Positions 18,456 through 27,584 of a stretch of 64,000 bases of DNA are shown one piece after another. The notes under the pieces were generated by a model. That model was given only the letters and a program-made list of their open reading frames with translations, ran no database searches and was not told the origin of the DNA. Numbering within the stretch: position 1 is the first letter of the stretch; each line of letters begins with the position of its first letter. The DNA is from Brevundimonas sp. Root608. GTDB taxonomy: Bacteria; Pseudomonadota; Alphaproteobacteria; Caulobacterales; Caulobacteraceae. The stretch lies in assembly GCF_001427825.1 (NCBI RefSeq), contig NZ_LMGT01000001.1, positions 124,001 to 188,000 on the forward strand. Reading direction: 5' to 3'. A program made the position numbers and the translations under genes.

Positions 18456-20780
18456 ATGGCCGAGGCCGACATCGCCTATGTCGCGACCGCGGGCGCCGCG
18501 GGGCTGGCCCTGGCGCTCAGCGCCTGGGCGGCGCGGCTGCGCGGCCGGCTGGCGATCCGCCACCGCCGGGCCGAGTCCGAGCTCGCCCGCGCGCGCGCCG
18601 ATCTGGCGGATTGCGACGGCGCCCTGGCGGCCTTCGAGGATGTGCGGCTGGCGCTGGCCCCCGACGGGCGGACGCGGCGGCTGGGTGCGGCGGCGGCCTG
18701 GGAGGCGGTGGTCCGCGATCTGGCGGCCGACGGCGAGGAGCCGGGCGATCCCGCCCTGGTCGTGCTGGACGCCGTGCGCGAGGGCGTGGGCCCGCGGCTC
18801 GACGCCCTGATCGACCAGGGCGAGGCGTTCGACGCGGTGCTGGAAGGCGCGACCGGGGCCTGGGCGGTCGAGGGCCGGTCCTCGGCCGGCGCGGCCTGGC
18901 TGAAAGTCTCACGACTGGGACTGGTGGGCACGGCGACCGAGAGCGGGCTGGGCCTGCTGGCCGATTCCTATCCGGCCCCGACTTGGATCACCGACGCGGC
19001 CGGGCGGCTGGCCTGGGCCAACAAGGCCTGGCTGACCGAGATGAAGGCCGACAGCGTCGAGACCGCGCGCGAAAAGGGACTGAGCTTCGACCGTGGGGCC
19101 GACGCCATCGTCGCCGAGGCGGGGCGCACCCGCCAGCATCAGGACGGCTTCCGCTGGACCACGGGCGGCGGGCGGCGCCGGGCCTGGCGCATCGTGGCCG
19201 AGCCGGTTCAGGGCGGGGCCGGAGCCGTGCTGGCCTTCGCGCTGGACATGACCGAGGCGGAAGAGACGCGCGACACCCTGCGCCGCCACGTCGAGGCGCA
19301 TGACGAGACGCTGAACCACCTCGCGGACGCCGTCGCCATCTTCGGTCCGTCCAAGCGGCTGGCCTTCCACAACACCGCCTTCCAGACCCTGTTCAACATC
19401 GACCCGGCCTGGCTGGACGAACGGCCGACCCACGCCGAGCTGCTGGACAAGCTGCGCCAGCGCCGGCTGCTGCCCGAGGTCATCGACTACGCCGGCTGGA
19501 AGGCCAACGAGCTGGACTTCTATGGCGCGTCGGAAGCCGCGCCGGACGACAGCTGGTCCCTGCCCGACGGACGCACCCTGCGGGTCGTGCGCCAGCCGCA
19601 TCCTTTGGGCGGCGTGCTGCTGCTGTTCTCCGACATCACCGACGAACTGAAGCTGCGCAGCCGGTTCAATGCCCAGATCCAGGTCCAGACGGCGACGCTG
19701 GACAAGCTGAACGACGCCGTCGCCGTGTTCGGCTCGGACGGGCGCATCCGGCTGCACAACGAGGCGTTCGACACCTTCTGGGGCGTCAGCGGTGATGCGA
19801 TCGACGCGGCCGCCGACTTCGACGCCGTGGCCGCCCTGTGCCAGTCGACCATGCCCGATCCGGCCCTGTGGCTGGGGTTGAAGGCGCGGGTCGCCGACCC
19901 CGATCCCGAAAGCCGGGTGCCGATCGCGGGCGAGGGACGCACCACGGATGGCCGTATCGCGTCCTGGCTGACCCGGCCGCTGCCGGACGGCGCCACGCTG
20001 GTGGCCTTCTCGGACGTCACCGCCCGTCGCGGGCTGGAACAGGCGCTGGCGGCCAAGGCCCAGGCGCTGGAGGAGTCGACGGCGCTGAAGCGCGAGTTCG
20101 TCGGCAGCGTCTCCTATGAACTGCGCACGCCGCTGACGACCATCGTCGGCTATTCGGAACTGCTGGAGATGCAGGCCGATCTGCCCGAGCGCAGCCGTCA
20201 GCACGCGGGGGCCATCCGCGTCGCCGCCAGCCAGCTGGCCGGATCGATCGACGACGTTCTGGACATGGCCCAGATCGACGCGGGCGAGATGGAGCTGACG
20301 CTGGGCGACGTCCGGGTCAGCGACCTGCTGGACGACGCGGCGGAGAAGTCGCGGCCCCGGATCGAGGGCCGCGGCGCGACCCTGAGCGTGACCTGCCCGG
20401 CGGGCCTGCGGCCGATCCGCGCCGACGCCCAGCGCGTCGGTCAGGCGCTCGAGCATCTGCTGGACAACGCCGCCCGTTCGGTGTCCGAGGGCGGGGCCGT
20501 GACCCTGACGGCCGAGGCCACCGCGTCCGAGGTCCGCATCCGCGTCGAGGACAGCGGCCGGGGCATTCCCTACCACCTGCAGGCCCATGTCTTCGATCGC
20601 TTCGTGCGGCGCGAGCGGGGCGGGCCCGGGGTCGGACTGGCCCTGGTCAAGGCCCTGGTCGAGCTGCACGGCGGCTGGGCCGAGGTCGAGAGCGAGCCGG
20701 GCAAGGGCGCGGCCTTCATCCTGCATCTGCCGCTGGAAGCAGCGGGCGTAGCCGCGCCGCCGGAGTTGCGGCTCGGCTAG
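18456..20780 (+). CDS. divL: Pseudo-histidine kinase DivL (Tyr in place of the H-box His)
   Basis: DivL binds phosphorylated DivK and controls the CckA-CtrA phosphorelay in Caulobacter. This 774-residue protein has an N-terminal membrane segment (~residues 6-25), tandem PAS-like sensor domains, a DHp domain with SYELRTPLTTIVGYSELLE where Tyr554 (codon 20115-20117) replaces His, and an ATP-binding domain with N-box LDNAARS, VEDSGRGIP and GPGVGLALVKALVELHGG. The Tyr and the length (Caulobacter DivL 769 residues, Tyr550) make the assignment strong. The start at 18456 is an ATG, just after a heptamer repeat array. Confidence 0.92.
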   Translation: MAEADIAYVATAGAAGLALALSAWAARLRGRLAIRHRRAESELARARADLADCDGALAAFEDVRLALAPDGRTRRLGAAAAWEAVVRDLAADGEEPGDPALVVLDAVREGVGPRLDALIDQGEAFDAVLEGATGAWAVEGRSSAGAAWLKVSRLGLVGTATESGLGLLADSYPAPTWITDAAGRLAWANKAWLTEMKADSVETAREKGLSFDRGADAIVAEAGRTRQHQDGFRWTTGGGRRRAWRIVAEPVQGGAGAVLAFALDMTEAEETRDTLRRHVEAHDETLNHLADAVAIFGPSKRLAFHNTAFQTLFNIDPAWLDERPTHAELLDKLRQRRLLPEVIDYAGWKANELDFYGASEAAPDDSWSLPDGRTLRVVRQPHPLGGVLLLFSDITDELKLRSRFNAQIQVQTATLDKLNDAVAVFGSDGRIRLHNEAFDTFWGVSGDAIDAAADFDAVAALCQSTMPDPALWLGLKARVADPDPESRVPIAGEGRTTDGRIASWLTRPLPDGATLVAFSDVTARRGLEQALAAKAQALEESTALKREFVGSVSYELRTPLTTIVGYSELLEMQADLPERSRQHAGAIRVAASQLAGSIDDVLDMAQIDAGEMELTLGDVRVSDLLDDAAEKSRPRIEGRGATLSVTCPAGLRPIRADAQRVGQALEHLLDNAARSVSEGGAVTLTAEATASEVRIRVEDSGRGIPYHLQAHVFDRFVRRERGGPGVGLALVKALVELHGGWAEVESEPGKGAAFILHLPLEAAGVAAPPELRLG

Positions 20781-20817
20781 ATTGGTTTAGAGCGGCGGAG
20801 AACGCAGGATTTCGCCC

Positions 20818-21660
20818 ATGGCCAAACGTCTCAAGACCGCCCTGATCTACGACTTCGACGGCACGCTGGCGCGCGGCAACATGCAGGAGGTCAGCTTCAT
20901 TCCGTCGATCGGGATGACGCCGAAACAGTTCTGGGACAGCGTCTTCCCCCAGACCCAGAAGGCCGATGGCGACGGCATCCTGATGTATATGCAGATGATG
21001 CTGCAGGCCGCGCGCGACAACGGCCAGCCGGTGACGAAACAGGCGCTGCGCGACCACGGCCAGGACGTGGCCCTGTTCGAGGGGCTGCGGGACATGAGCT
21101 GGTTCGAGCGGATGGACGCCTTCGGCGACCAGTTCGGCCTCGAGATCGAGCACTACATCATCTCGGCCGGCCTGACGGAGATGATCGAGGGCTGCCCGAT
21201 CGCCAAGGCGTTCAAGCACGTCTACGCCTCGAAATACGTCTATGACGACAACGACGTGGCCATCTGGCCGGCGGTCGGCGTCAACTACACCACCAAGACC
21301 CAGTACCTTTTCCGCATCAACAAGGGCGTGTTCAACCACTGGGACGACGAGCGCATCAACCGCTTCATCCCGGACGACGAGCGGCCGATCCCGTTCGAGC
21401 GTATGATCTTCCTCGGCGACGGCGACACCGACGTGCCGACCATGAAGATGATGCACACCAAGGGCGGCTTCTCGATCGCGGTCTATGATCCCGAGACCAC
21501 GCCGCGCGACACCACCAAGATCCACCGTCTGATCTCCGAGGACCGGGTCAATTTCGTCGCCGCCGCCGACTATCGCGAGGGCTCGCCCGTGGACCTGATC
21601 GTCAAGGGGCTGATCGGGCGGATCGCGGTCAATGCGGGCCGGATGCCGGCCGACGGCTGA
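20818..21660 (+). CDS. HAD-IB-like phosphatase
   Basis: The 280-residue HAD hydrolase has motif I YDFDGTLA (nucleophile Asp12, general acid Asp14) and motif IV FLGDGDTDVPTM. A long cap lies between them. It is similar in outline to phosphoserine phosphatase-type enzymes but longer, and the substrate cannot be assigned. CAGGA precedes the ATG, 37 bp after the divL stop, so cotranscription with divL is likely. Confidence 0.85.
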   Translation: MAKRLKTALIYDFDGTLARGNMQEVSFIPSIGMTPKQFWDSVFPQTQKADGDGILMYMQMMLQAARDNGQPVTKQALRDHGQDVALFEGLRDMSWFERMDAFGDQFGLEIEHYIISAGLTEMIEGCPIAKAFKHVYASKYVYDDNDVAIWPAVGVNYTTKTQYLFRINKGVFNHWDDERINRFIPDDERPIPFERMIFLGDGDTDVPTMKMMHTKGGFSIAVYDPETTPRDTTKIHRLISEDRVNFVAAADYREGSPVDLIVKGLIGRIAVNAGRMPADG

Positions 21661-21679
21661 GCCGGCAGATCACGAACCG

Positions 21680-21694
21680 GTCACGCGGGTTCAC
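21680..21694 (+). promoter_or_regulatory. Shared upstream element, copy 1
   Basis: GTCACGCGGGTTCAC lies 117 bp upstream of the lipoprotein start at 21797. A near-identical copy (14 of 15) lies 115 bp upstream of the next lipoprotein gene. The constant distance suggests a promoter or regulator site. Confidence 0.4.
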
Positions 21695-21796
21695 CGCCTG
21701 TCACGAAGCCGGGAACGCTCCGGACGGTCCGCCGGTTATGGCGGGGACGATCGTGAAACGGCGGCTCATCGCCGGCGATCGCCGGGAGGATCGCAG

Positions 21797-22078
21797 ATGA
21801 CACCCAGGATCGCCGCCCTCGCCGCCGCGAGCGCCTTCGCCCTGTCCGCCTGTTCGGGCCAGGACAACGCCCCGAGGGCCGACGCCGCCGCCGATGTCGC
21901 CGCCGACACGGCCGCCGAGGCTCCGGCGGCGGAGACGCCGGAGCCGCTCGACGGAAGCGCCACGGTTCCGGCCTCGCCCCCGCCGTCGGATGGAACGACC
22001 CCGCCGGGACAGACGCCGCCCACCCTGCCGACCGAACCGTCCACAACCTCGCCGGCCACCAGCCCGCCGCCCCGATAG
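21797..22078 (+). CDS. Ala/Pro-rich small lipoprotein
   Basis: The 93-residue product begins MTPRIAALAAASAFALSACSG with lipobox LSAC, followed by a low-complexity Ala/Asp/Pro/Thr mature chain. GGGAGGA lies 7 bp before the ATG at 21797, which decides this start over the longer open frame from 21632. Such proteins are probably outer-membrane lipoproteins with a disordered, peptidoglycan-spanning tail. The function is unknown. It is the first of three similar genes in a row. Confidence 0.75.
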   Translation: MTPRIAALAAASAFALSACSGQDNAPRADAAADVAADTAAEAPAAETPEPLDGSATVPASPPPSDGTTPPGQTPPTLPTEPSTTSPATSPPPR

Positions 22079-22130
22079 GCCGCGTCAGCGCGAATTTCGG
22101 GCCAGCGCGCGCTGCTCTTCGATCGGTTGC

Positions 22131-22145
22131 GTCACACGGGTTCAC
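22131..22145 (+). promoter_or_regulatory. Shared upstream element, copy 2
   Basis: GTCACACGGGTTCAC lies 115 bp before the lipoprotein ATG at 22246. It differs by one base from the copy at 21680-21694, which sits 117 bp before its own gene. Confidence 0.4.
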
Positions 22146-22245
22146 GAATGCGTGAGAATTTCGCTTGCGCTTCCGCTCACGATCCCGTTATCTCCGGCAT
22201 TGCGAGGATTCATGACCTCGCGTGACCTTCTGAAGGAAGAAAACC

Positions 22246-22512
22246 ATGCGCATCACCGCTCTGATCGCCGCTTCGGCCGCCGCTCTGGCCCTGGCTGCTT
22301 GCCAACCCGCCGCCGAAGACAAGGCCGCTGACGCTTCGGCCGACGCCGCCGCCGCCGCCGACACCGCCACGGACGCTGCTGCGACCGCCGACGCTGCCGC
22401 CGCCGACGCCACTGCCGCCGCCGCGACCGCTTCGGACGCCGCTGCTGCTCCGGCCGCCGACGCCGCCATGGCCCCGGCTGCCCCGGCTGCTGAAGAAAAA
22501 GCCGCTCACTAA
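22246..22512 (+). CDS. Ala-rich small lipoprotein
   Basis: The 88-residue product starts MRITALIAASAAALALAACQP with lipobox LAAC. The mature chain is almost only Ala with Asp, Thr and Glu, ending APAAEEKAAH; it is expected to be acidic and either disordered or helical. GAAGGAAG precedes the ATG. A strong terminator follows 40 bp later. It is related in composition and signal sequence to the genes on both sides. Function unknown. Confidence 0.8.
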   Translation: MRITALIAASAAALALAACQPAAEDKAADASADAAAAADTATDAAATADAAAADATAAAATASDAAAAPAADAAMAPAAPAAEEKAAH

Positions 22513-22551
22513 GAGCGACATCGACACGGCCTCCGGGCCTCGTTGAACGAA

Positions 22552-22580
22552 AGGGTCGCCCTCACGGGCGGCCCTTTTTT
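22552..22580 (+). terminator. Terminator after the second lipoprotein gene
   Basis: The hairpin AGGGTCGCC-CTCAC-GGGCGGCCCT is followed by TTTTTT. It continues with cttgcgcgg, as does the terminator at 23093-23136. Confidence 0.85.
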
Positions 22581-22700
22581 CTTGCGCGGGAACCGTAGCG
22601 GGAACATCGGTCGCCCGACGGGATTTCACCTGTGCAACAAGCTTGGCGGTCGGCGTCCTGATGGTCGGGACCCGCCGCCGGCAGCCACAAGGATTCTCTC

Positions 22701-23075
22701 ATGCGCACCGCCGCCCTGATCGTCGCCGCCGCCGCGGCCTTCACCCTGTCCGCCTGCAACAAGCCCGCCGAAGATACGACCGAGGCGTCGACCGAAGCCG
22801 CCGAAGCCTCGGGTGCAGCCGCGGACACCGCCATGACCGCCGAAGGCTCGGCCGCCGAGGCCGCCTCCGCCGCGAACGCCGGTGGTTCGGGTTCGGGTTC
22901 GGGTTCGCGTTCGGGCGCGAGCACGGGTGGCCAGACCATGGCTCCGGCTTCGGGTTCGACCGTGTCGGACGGCGCCATGGCCCCGGCCGCCCAGCCCCCG
23001 GCCGGCGCCGGCACCACGGTCACCGAGACCGAACGCCGGCTGAACCCGCCGCAGAACAACCAGCCCGCCCAGTAA
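22701..23075 (+). CDS. Low-complexity lipoprotein with Gly-Ser repeat
   Basis: The 124-residue product starts MRTAALIVAAAAAFTLSACNK (lipobox LSAC). After an Ala/Glu/Thr-rich section it has a GSGSGSGSRSG stretch around residues 63-73, then a Pro-rich tail ending NPPQNNQPAQ. It is probably an anchored, disordered lipoprotein. A signal peptide and lipobox like those of the upstream gene, and a terminator with the same 3' flank, suggest an old tandem duplication. Function unknown. Confidence 0.8.
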   Translation: MRTAALIVAAAAAFTLSACNKPAEDTTEASTEAAEASGAAADTAMTAEGSAAEAASAANAGGSGSGSGSRSGASTGGQTMAPASGSTVSDGAMAPAAQPPAGAGTTVTETERRLNPPQNNQPAQ

Positions 23076-23092
23076 GGCCGGGACGACGAAGA

Positions 23093-23136
23093 GGGCCGTC
23101 CCCGTCCGGATTTCCGGGCCGGGGCGGCCCTTTTTT
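23093..23136 (+). terminator. Terminator after the third lipoprotein gene
   Basis: The long hairpin GGGCCGTCCCCG ... CGGGGCGGCCC is followed by TTTTTT. The last ~20 bp (gcggcccttttttcttgcg) repeat those of the preceding terminator. Confidence 0.85.
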
Positions 23137-23171
23137 CTTGCGCGGCGGGCGCACCCGTATAGGCCGTCGCC

Positions 23172-24986
23172 ATGGCCGACGACCGCTCGCCCCGCCTGAT
23201 CTGGACCGAAGACGGCGCCCTCCGGTCCGGCCGGTTCGACGACGTCTATTTCTCGCAACAGGACGGACTGGCCGAGACGCGGGCGGTCTTTCTGACCGGC
23301 TGCGGCCTGCCGGAGGCGTGGAGCGGGCGCCGGCGGTTCACGGTGGCGGAACTGGGGTTCGGGACGGGGCTGAACATCGCCGCCCTGCTGGACCTGTGGC
23401 GCCGAGAGGGGCCGCCGGACGGGCGGCTGCATGTGTTTTCGGTCGAGGGCTTTCCGCTGGGGCGGGAAGAGGCGGCCCGGGCCCTGTCGGCCTGGCCCGA
23501 ACTGGCCGGGGCGTCGGAGGCCCTGCTGGCGGCCTGGCCCGCGCCGACGCCGGGCTTTCACCGGCTCGACCTGCCGGGGTTCAACGCCGTCGTGGATCTG
23601 GCGATCGGCGACGTGGCGTGGGCGCTGGAGCAATGGGCGGGCCGGGCCGACGCCTGGTTCCTGGACGGGTTCGCGCCCTCGACCAATCCCGGCATGTGGT
23701 CCGATGCGGTGATGGACGGGATCGCGGCCCGATCGGCGCCGGGCGCGCGCGCCGCGACCTTCACCGTGGCGGGCTCGGTGCGGCGCGGCCTGGCCGGGCG
23801 CGGCTTCGCGGTCGCCAAACGGCCCGGACACGGGCGCAAGCGCGAACGGCTGGAGGCCTGGCTGCCCGGGGCGGCGAACGAGGCGGCGGCCGGCCCGTCC
23901 GTGGCCGTCGTCGGCGCCGGGATCGCCGGCGCGTCGATGGCGCGGGCCTTCGCCGCGCTGGGCGTCCGGCCCGTGGTGTATGAAGCGGACCGGCCCGGCG
24001 CGGGGGCGTCGGGCTTTCCGGCGGCCCTCGTCACCCCGCGGCTGGACGCCGGCGACGCCGGCATCGCGGCCCTGTTCGCCCAGGCGCTGGATCGGGCGCG
24101 CGCCCTTTACGCCGCCGCGCCGGGCGCCGTTCTGGACCGGGGCGTCCTGCAGCTGGAACAGCAAGCCCGGGATGCGGGGCGTTTCGGCAAGGTCGCGGAA
24201 CAGCCGGTCTGGCCGGAGGGCGGCATGGCGGTGCTCGACGCGGCGGCGTGCTCGGCTCGCCTCGGAGAGCCCGTCGACGGCGGCCTGCTGATGGGCGAGG
24301 CGCTGGCGCTACAGCCCGCGCCGGTGCTGGCGCAATGGTTGACGCAAGCCGACCGGGCCACGGCCGAGGTGGCGGGAGTGGAGCCCCATGATGGAGGCTG
24401 GCGGCTGATCGCCGGCGACGGCGAAATCATCGCCGAAGCCGACATCGTCGTGGTCGCCGCCGGCTGGGGCGTCGCCGGCCTCTGGCCCGAAGCGCCGCTG
24501 TCGCCGGTGCGCGGCCAGGCCGACTGGGTCGAGGGCGTGGTCGCGCCGCCGGTCGCCTGGGGCGGTTATGCGGTCCCGACCGGCGAGGGCCTGCTGTTCG
24601 GGGCCACCCATGACCGGGGCGAGGTCGGAAAGGAGATCCGCCGCGCCGACAGCGAACGCAATCTGGCCGTGCTGGCCGCCCGGCTGCCGGGGCTGGCGGC
24701 GCGGGTAGAGGCGGCGGGGCCGGGACAGGCGCGCGCCGCCGTCCGCGCGACGACGCCCGACCGCCTGCCGCTGGCGGGGCCGGTTTCCGGTCGCCCGGGC
24801 CTGTTCGTTCTCGGCGGCCTTGGTTCGCGCGGCTTCTGCGCCGCGCCCCTGCTGGCCGAGCATGTCGCGGCCCTCGCCCTCGGCGCGCCGTCGCCCCTGC
24901 CGGCCGATCTGGCGGCGCGGGTCGACCCGGCGCGATGGCGGAAGACCGGGAGCCTTGCGCACCTGGTCGACAAGGCAGAAGGTTGA
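23172..24986 (+). CDS. mnmC: Bifunctional tRNA mnm5s2U34 biosynthesis protein MnmC
   Basis: MnmC completes the mnm5U wobble modification: its FAD oxidase domain removes the carboxymethyl group of cmnm5U34, and its SAM domain methylates the amine. The 604-residue protein has the methyltransferase half first (ELGFGTGLNIAALLD at ~60-74; WFLDGFAPSTNPGMW) and the FAD half from ~residue 243 (VAVVGAGIAGASMARAF), ending with GLGSRGFCAAPLLAEHVA. Both halves appear intact. It begins 36 bp after a terminator, so it has its own promoter. Confidence 0.95.
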   Translation: MADDRSPRLIWTEDGALRSGRFDDVYFSQQDGLAETRAVFLTGCGLPEAWSGRRRFTVAELGFGTGLNIAALLDLWRREGPPDGRLHVFSVEGFPLGREEAARALSAWPELAGASEALLAAWPAPTPGFHRLDLPGFNAVVDLAIGDVAWALEQWAGRADAWFLDGFAPSTNPGMWSDAVMDGIAARSAPGARAATFTVAGSVRRGLAGRGFAVAKRPGHGRKRERLEAWLPGAANEAAAGPSVAVVGAGIAGASMARAFAALGVRPVVYEADRPGAGASGFPAALVTPRLDAGDAGIAALFAQALDRARALYAAAPGAVLDRGVLQLEQQARDAGRFGKVAEQPVWPEGGMAVLDAAACSARLGEPVDGGLLMGEALALQPAPVLAQWLTQADRATAEVAGVEPHDGGWRLIAGDGEIIAEADIVVVAAGWGVAGLWPEAPLSPVRGQADWVEGVVAPPVAWGGYAVPTGEGLLFGATHDRGEVGKEIRRADSERNLAVLAARLPGLAARVEAAGPGQARAAVRATTPDRLPLAGPVSGRPGLFVLGGLGSRGFCAAPLLAEHVAALALGAPSPLPADLAARVDPARWRKTGSLAHLVDKAEG

Positions 24987-25016
24987 CGGGCTGACCCTTC
25001 ACAACCGGAGATCGCC

Positions 25017-25439
25017 ATGCGTGCCGCCTTCACCGCCAGCGCCGTCGCCGTCGCCCTCGCAGCCTGCGCGCCCGTCGATCCCGGCGTGGGGCGGGCGGGC
25101 ATGGCAGACGCCGGCGATCCGCCCCGGGCCCGCCAGTGCTTCAGCGTCGGCCAGGTCAACAACTACACCAAGGGCCGGCCGGACCAGGTCTTTCTGCGTG
25201 TGGGCCGCGACGCGGTCTATGAGCTGAACGCTGCGGGCGGCTGCCAGGATCTGGACTTCGCCCAGCAGGTGGCGCTGATCCCCGACGGCGGCATGGCCGG
25301 GTCGCGGCTGTGCACTGACGACTGGGCCAGGGTGGTCGTGGCCGGTTCGACCTCGCCTTCGACCGTCTGCCGCGTCCGCATCAGCCGCCAGTTGACCGCG
25401 GCGGAGGTGGCCGCCCTGCCGCCGCGCCACCGGCCCTAG
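25017..25439 (+). CDS. DUF6491-like lipoprotein
   Basis: The 140-residue product has a lipoprotein signal (VAVALAACAPVDP) and four Cys in the mature part (RQCFSVGQVNNYT, AGGCQDLDF, RLCTDDW, TVCRVRI), which suggest two disulphides. The pattern C-F ... V-R/Y ... C fits the DUF6491 group of small periplasmic proteins. CGGAGA precedes the ATG at good spacing. It ends 3 bp before the convergent mutase gene. Function unknown. Confidence 0.7.
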   Translation: MRAAFTASAVAVALAACAPVDPGVGRAGMADAGDPPRARQCFSVGQVNNYTKGRPDQVFLRVGRDAVYELNAAGGCQDLDFAQQVALIPDGGMAGSRLCTDDWARVVVAGSTSPSTVCRVRISRQLTAAEVAALPPRHRP

Positions 25440-25442
25440 GGT

Positions 25443-27584
25443 TCAGGGTTTCTGGGCGTAGCCCAGCCGCTGGTTCAGCTTTTCGATCAGGTCGATGGCC
25501 GTGTCGGCGATGACCGAGCCGGGCGGATAGACGGCGGCCGCGCCCATGTCGATCAGGGTCTGGACGTCCGACGGCGGGATGACCCCGCCGACCACGATCA
25601 TGATGTCGGGACGGCCCAGCTTCTCCAGTTCGGCCTTCAGTTCGGGCACGAGCGTCAGGTGGCCGGCGGCCAATGACGAGGCGCCGACGGCGTGGACGTT
25701 GCGCGCCACCGCCTCCTTCGCCGCTTCGGACGGAGTCTGGAACAGCGAGCCGGCGACAGCCTCGAGCCCCAGGTCGCCATAGGCGGTGGCGATGACCTTC
25801 TGGCCGCGGTCGTGGCCGTCCTGGCCGAGCTTGGCGATCAGGATGCGCGGCGGGCCGCCGTCGTTCTCGACAAAGGCGGCGACCATGTCGCGGGCGCGGC
25901 TGATCTTCGGATCGGCGCCGGCTTCCCTGGCGTAGACGCCGGAGACGGTCTTCACGGTGGCGACGTGGCGGCCGAAGGCGGCCTCCAGCGCGTCGGAGAT
26001 TTCGCCGACGGTGGCGCAGGCGCGGGCGGCCTGGACCGACAGCTCCAGCAGGTTGGCGGTCCCGCGCGCGCCCTCGGTCAGGGCGTCCAGCGCGGCCCGG
26101 GTCCTGGCCTCGTCGCGTTCGGCGCGAAGGCGTTTCAGCTTGTCGATCTGGGCCGTGAGGACGGCGGCGTTGTCGACCTTCAGCATGGGGATGTCGTCGA
26201 CCGCGTCGGACAGATAGCGGTTCACGCCGACGACGGTCTGCTGGCCGGTGTCGATGCGGGCCTGGGTGCGGGCCGAGGCCTCCTCGATCCGCATCTTGGG
26301 CACGCCGGCCTCGATGGCTTTCGCCATGCCGCCCAAGGCCTCGACCTCGGCCATCAGGACGCGGGCCCTGTTCGCCAGTTCGTGGGTCAGGCGTTCGACG
26401 TAGAAGCTGCCGCCCCACGGGTCGATGACCGTCGTCAGGCCGGTCTCCATCTGCAGCAGCAGCTGGGTGTTGCGCGCGATCCGGGCCGAGAAGTCGGTCG
26501 GCAGGGCCAGCGCCTCGTCCAGCGCATTGGTGTGCAGGCTCTGGGTCTGGCCGCCGGCCGCGGCCATGGCCTCGACCATGGTGCGGGGCACGTTGTTGAA
26601 CACGTCCTGCGCCGCCAGCGACCAGCCCGAGGTCTGGCAGTGGGCGCGCAGGGACAGCGACTTAGGATCCTTCGCGCCGAATTGCGAGACCGCTTCGGCC
26701 CACAGCAGGCGGCCGGCGCGCAGCTTGGCCACCTCCATGAAATAGTTCATGCCGATGGCCCAGAAGAAGCTCAGGCGCGGCGCGAACCGGTCCACGTCCA
26801 TGCCCGCCGCGACCCCGGCCTTCAGATATTCGACCCCGTCGGCGAGGGTATAGGCCAGCTCCAGATCGGCCGAGGCCCCGGCCTCCTGCATGTGATAGCC
26901 GCTGATCGAGATGGAGTTGAATTTCGGGGTCTCGGCCGCGGTCCAGGCGAAGATGTCCGACACGATCCGCATCGAGGGCCCGGGCGGATAGATGTAGGTG
27001 TTGCGGACCATGAACTCCTTGAGGATGTCGTTCTGGATGGTCCCGGTCAGGGCCGCGTGCGGCACGCCCTGCTCCTCGGCGGCGACGACATAGAGGGCCA
27101 GGATCGGCAGGACGGCGCCGTTCATGGTCATCGACACGCTCATCTTGTCGAGCGGGATGCCGTCGAACAGGGTCCGCATGTCGTAGATGCTGTCGATGGC
27201 CACCCCGGCCATGCCGACATCGCCCTTCACCCGCGGGTGGTCGGAATCGTAGCCCCTGTGTGTGGCCAGATCGAAGGCGATCGACAGCCCCTTCTGACCG
27301 GCCGCGAGGTTGCGACGGTAGAAGGCGTTGGAGGCCTCGGCGGTCGAGAAGCCGGCGTACTGGCGGATGGTCCAGGGGTTGCCGGCGTACATGGTCGGAT
27401 ACGGACCGCGCACATAGGGGGCGATGCCCGGCAGGCCGTGGATGAAGTCGAGGCCCTCGACGGCGTCGGGGCCGTAGGCGGTTTCGACGGTCAGGCCTTC
27501 GGGCGTGTTCCACGCATCGCGGGTCGGGCCGGCGCCGGTGGGGTCGAGGTCGAGCGGGATTTTGGTGAAGTCGGGCGCGCTCAT
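25443..27584 (-). CDS. scpA: Methylmalonyl-CoA mutase, large (catalytic) subunit
   Basis: This B12-dependent enzyme interconverts (R)-methylmalonyl-CoA and succinyl-CoA, feeding propionate and branched-chain amino acid carbon into the TCA cycle. The 713-residue protein has the CoA/TIM-barrel part ([31 protein letters not shown]) and a C-terminal cobalamin domain with DGHDRG (Asp589-x-His591-x-x-Gly594), the base-off His ligand motif. Its ATG overlaps the stop of the small-subunit gene by 4 bp (ATGA), so it is the second gene of a two-gene operon. Confidence 0.96.
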   Translation of the reverse strand: MSAPDFTKIPLDLDPTGAGPTRDAWNTPEGLTVETAYGPDAVEGLDFIHGLPGIAPYVRGPYPTMYAGNPWTIRQYAGFSTAEASNAFYRRNLAAGQKGLSIAFDLATHRGYDSDHPRVKGDVGMAGVAIDSIYDMRTLFDGIPLDKMSVSMTMNGAVLPILALYVVAAEEQGVPHAALTGTIQNDILKEFMVRNTYIYPPGPSMRIVSDIFAWTAAETPKFNSISISGYHMQEAGASADLELAYTLADGVEYLKAGVAAGMDVDRFAPRLSFFWAIGMNYFMEVAKLRAGRLLWAEAVSQFGAKDPKSLSLRAHCQTSGWSLAAQDVFNNVPRTMVEAMAAAGGQTQSLHTNALDEALALPTDFSARIARNTQLLLQMETGLTTVIDPWGGSFYVERLTHELANRARVLMAEVEALGGMAKAIEAGVPKMRIEEASARTQARIDTGQQTVVGVNRYLSDAVDDIPMLKVDNAAVLTAQIDKLKRLRAERDEARTRAALDALTEGARGTANLLELSVQAARACATVGEISDALEAAFGRHVATVKTVSGVYAREAGADPKISRARDMVAAFVENDGGPPRILIAKLGQDGHDRGQKVIATAYGDLGLEAVAGSLFQTPSEAAKEAVARNVHAVGASSLAAGHLTLVPELKAELEKLGRPDIMIVVGGVIPPSDVQTLIDMGAAAVYPPGSVIADTAIDLIEKLNQRLGYAQKP

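Noticed and set aside
22246..22512. GCCGCCGAC-type repeats inside the Ala-rich lipoprotein gene as a DNA repeat array
   Set aside because: Period is irregular and fully explained by Ala/Asp codons under high GC; no constant spacer, so not CRISPR-like.
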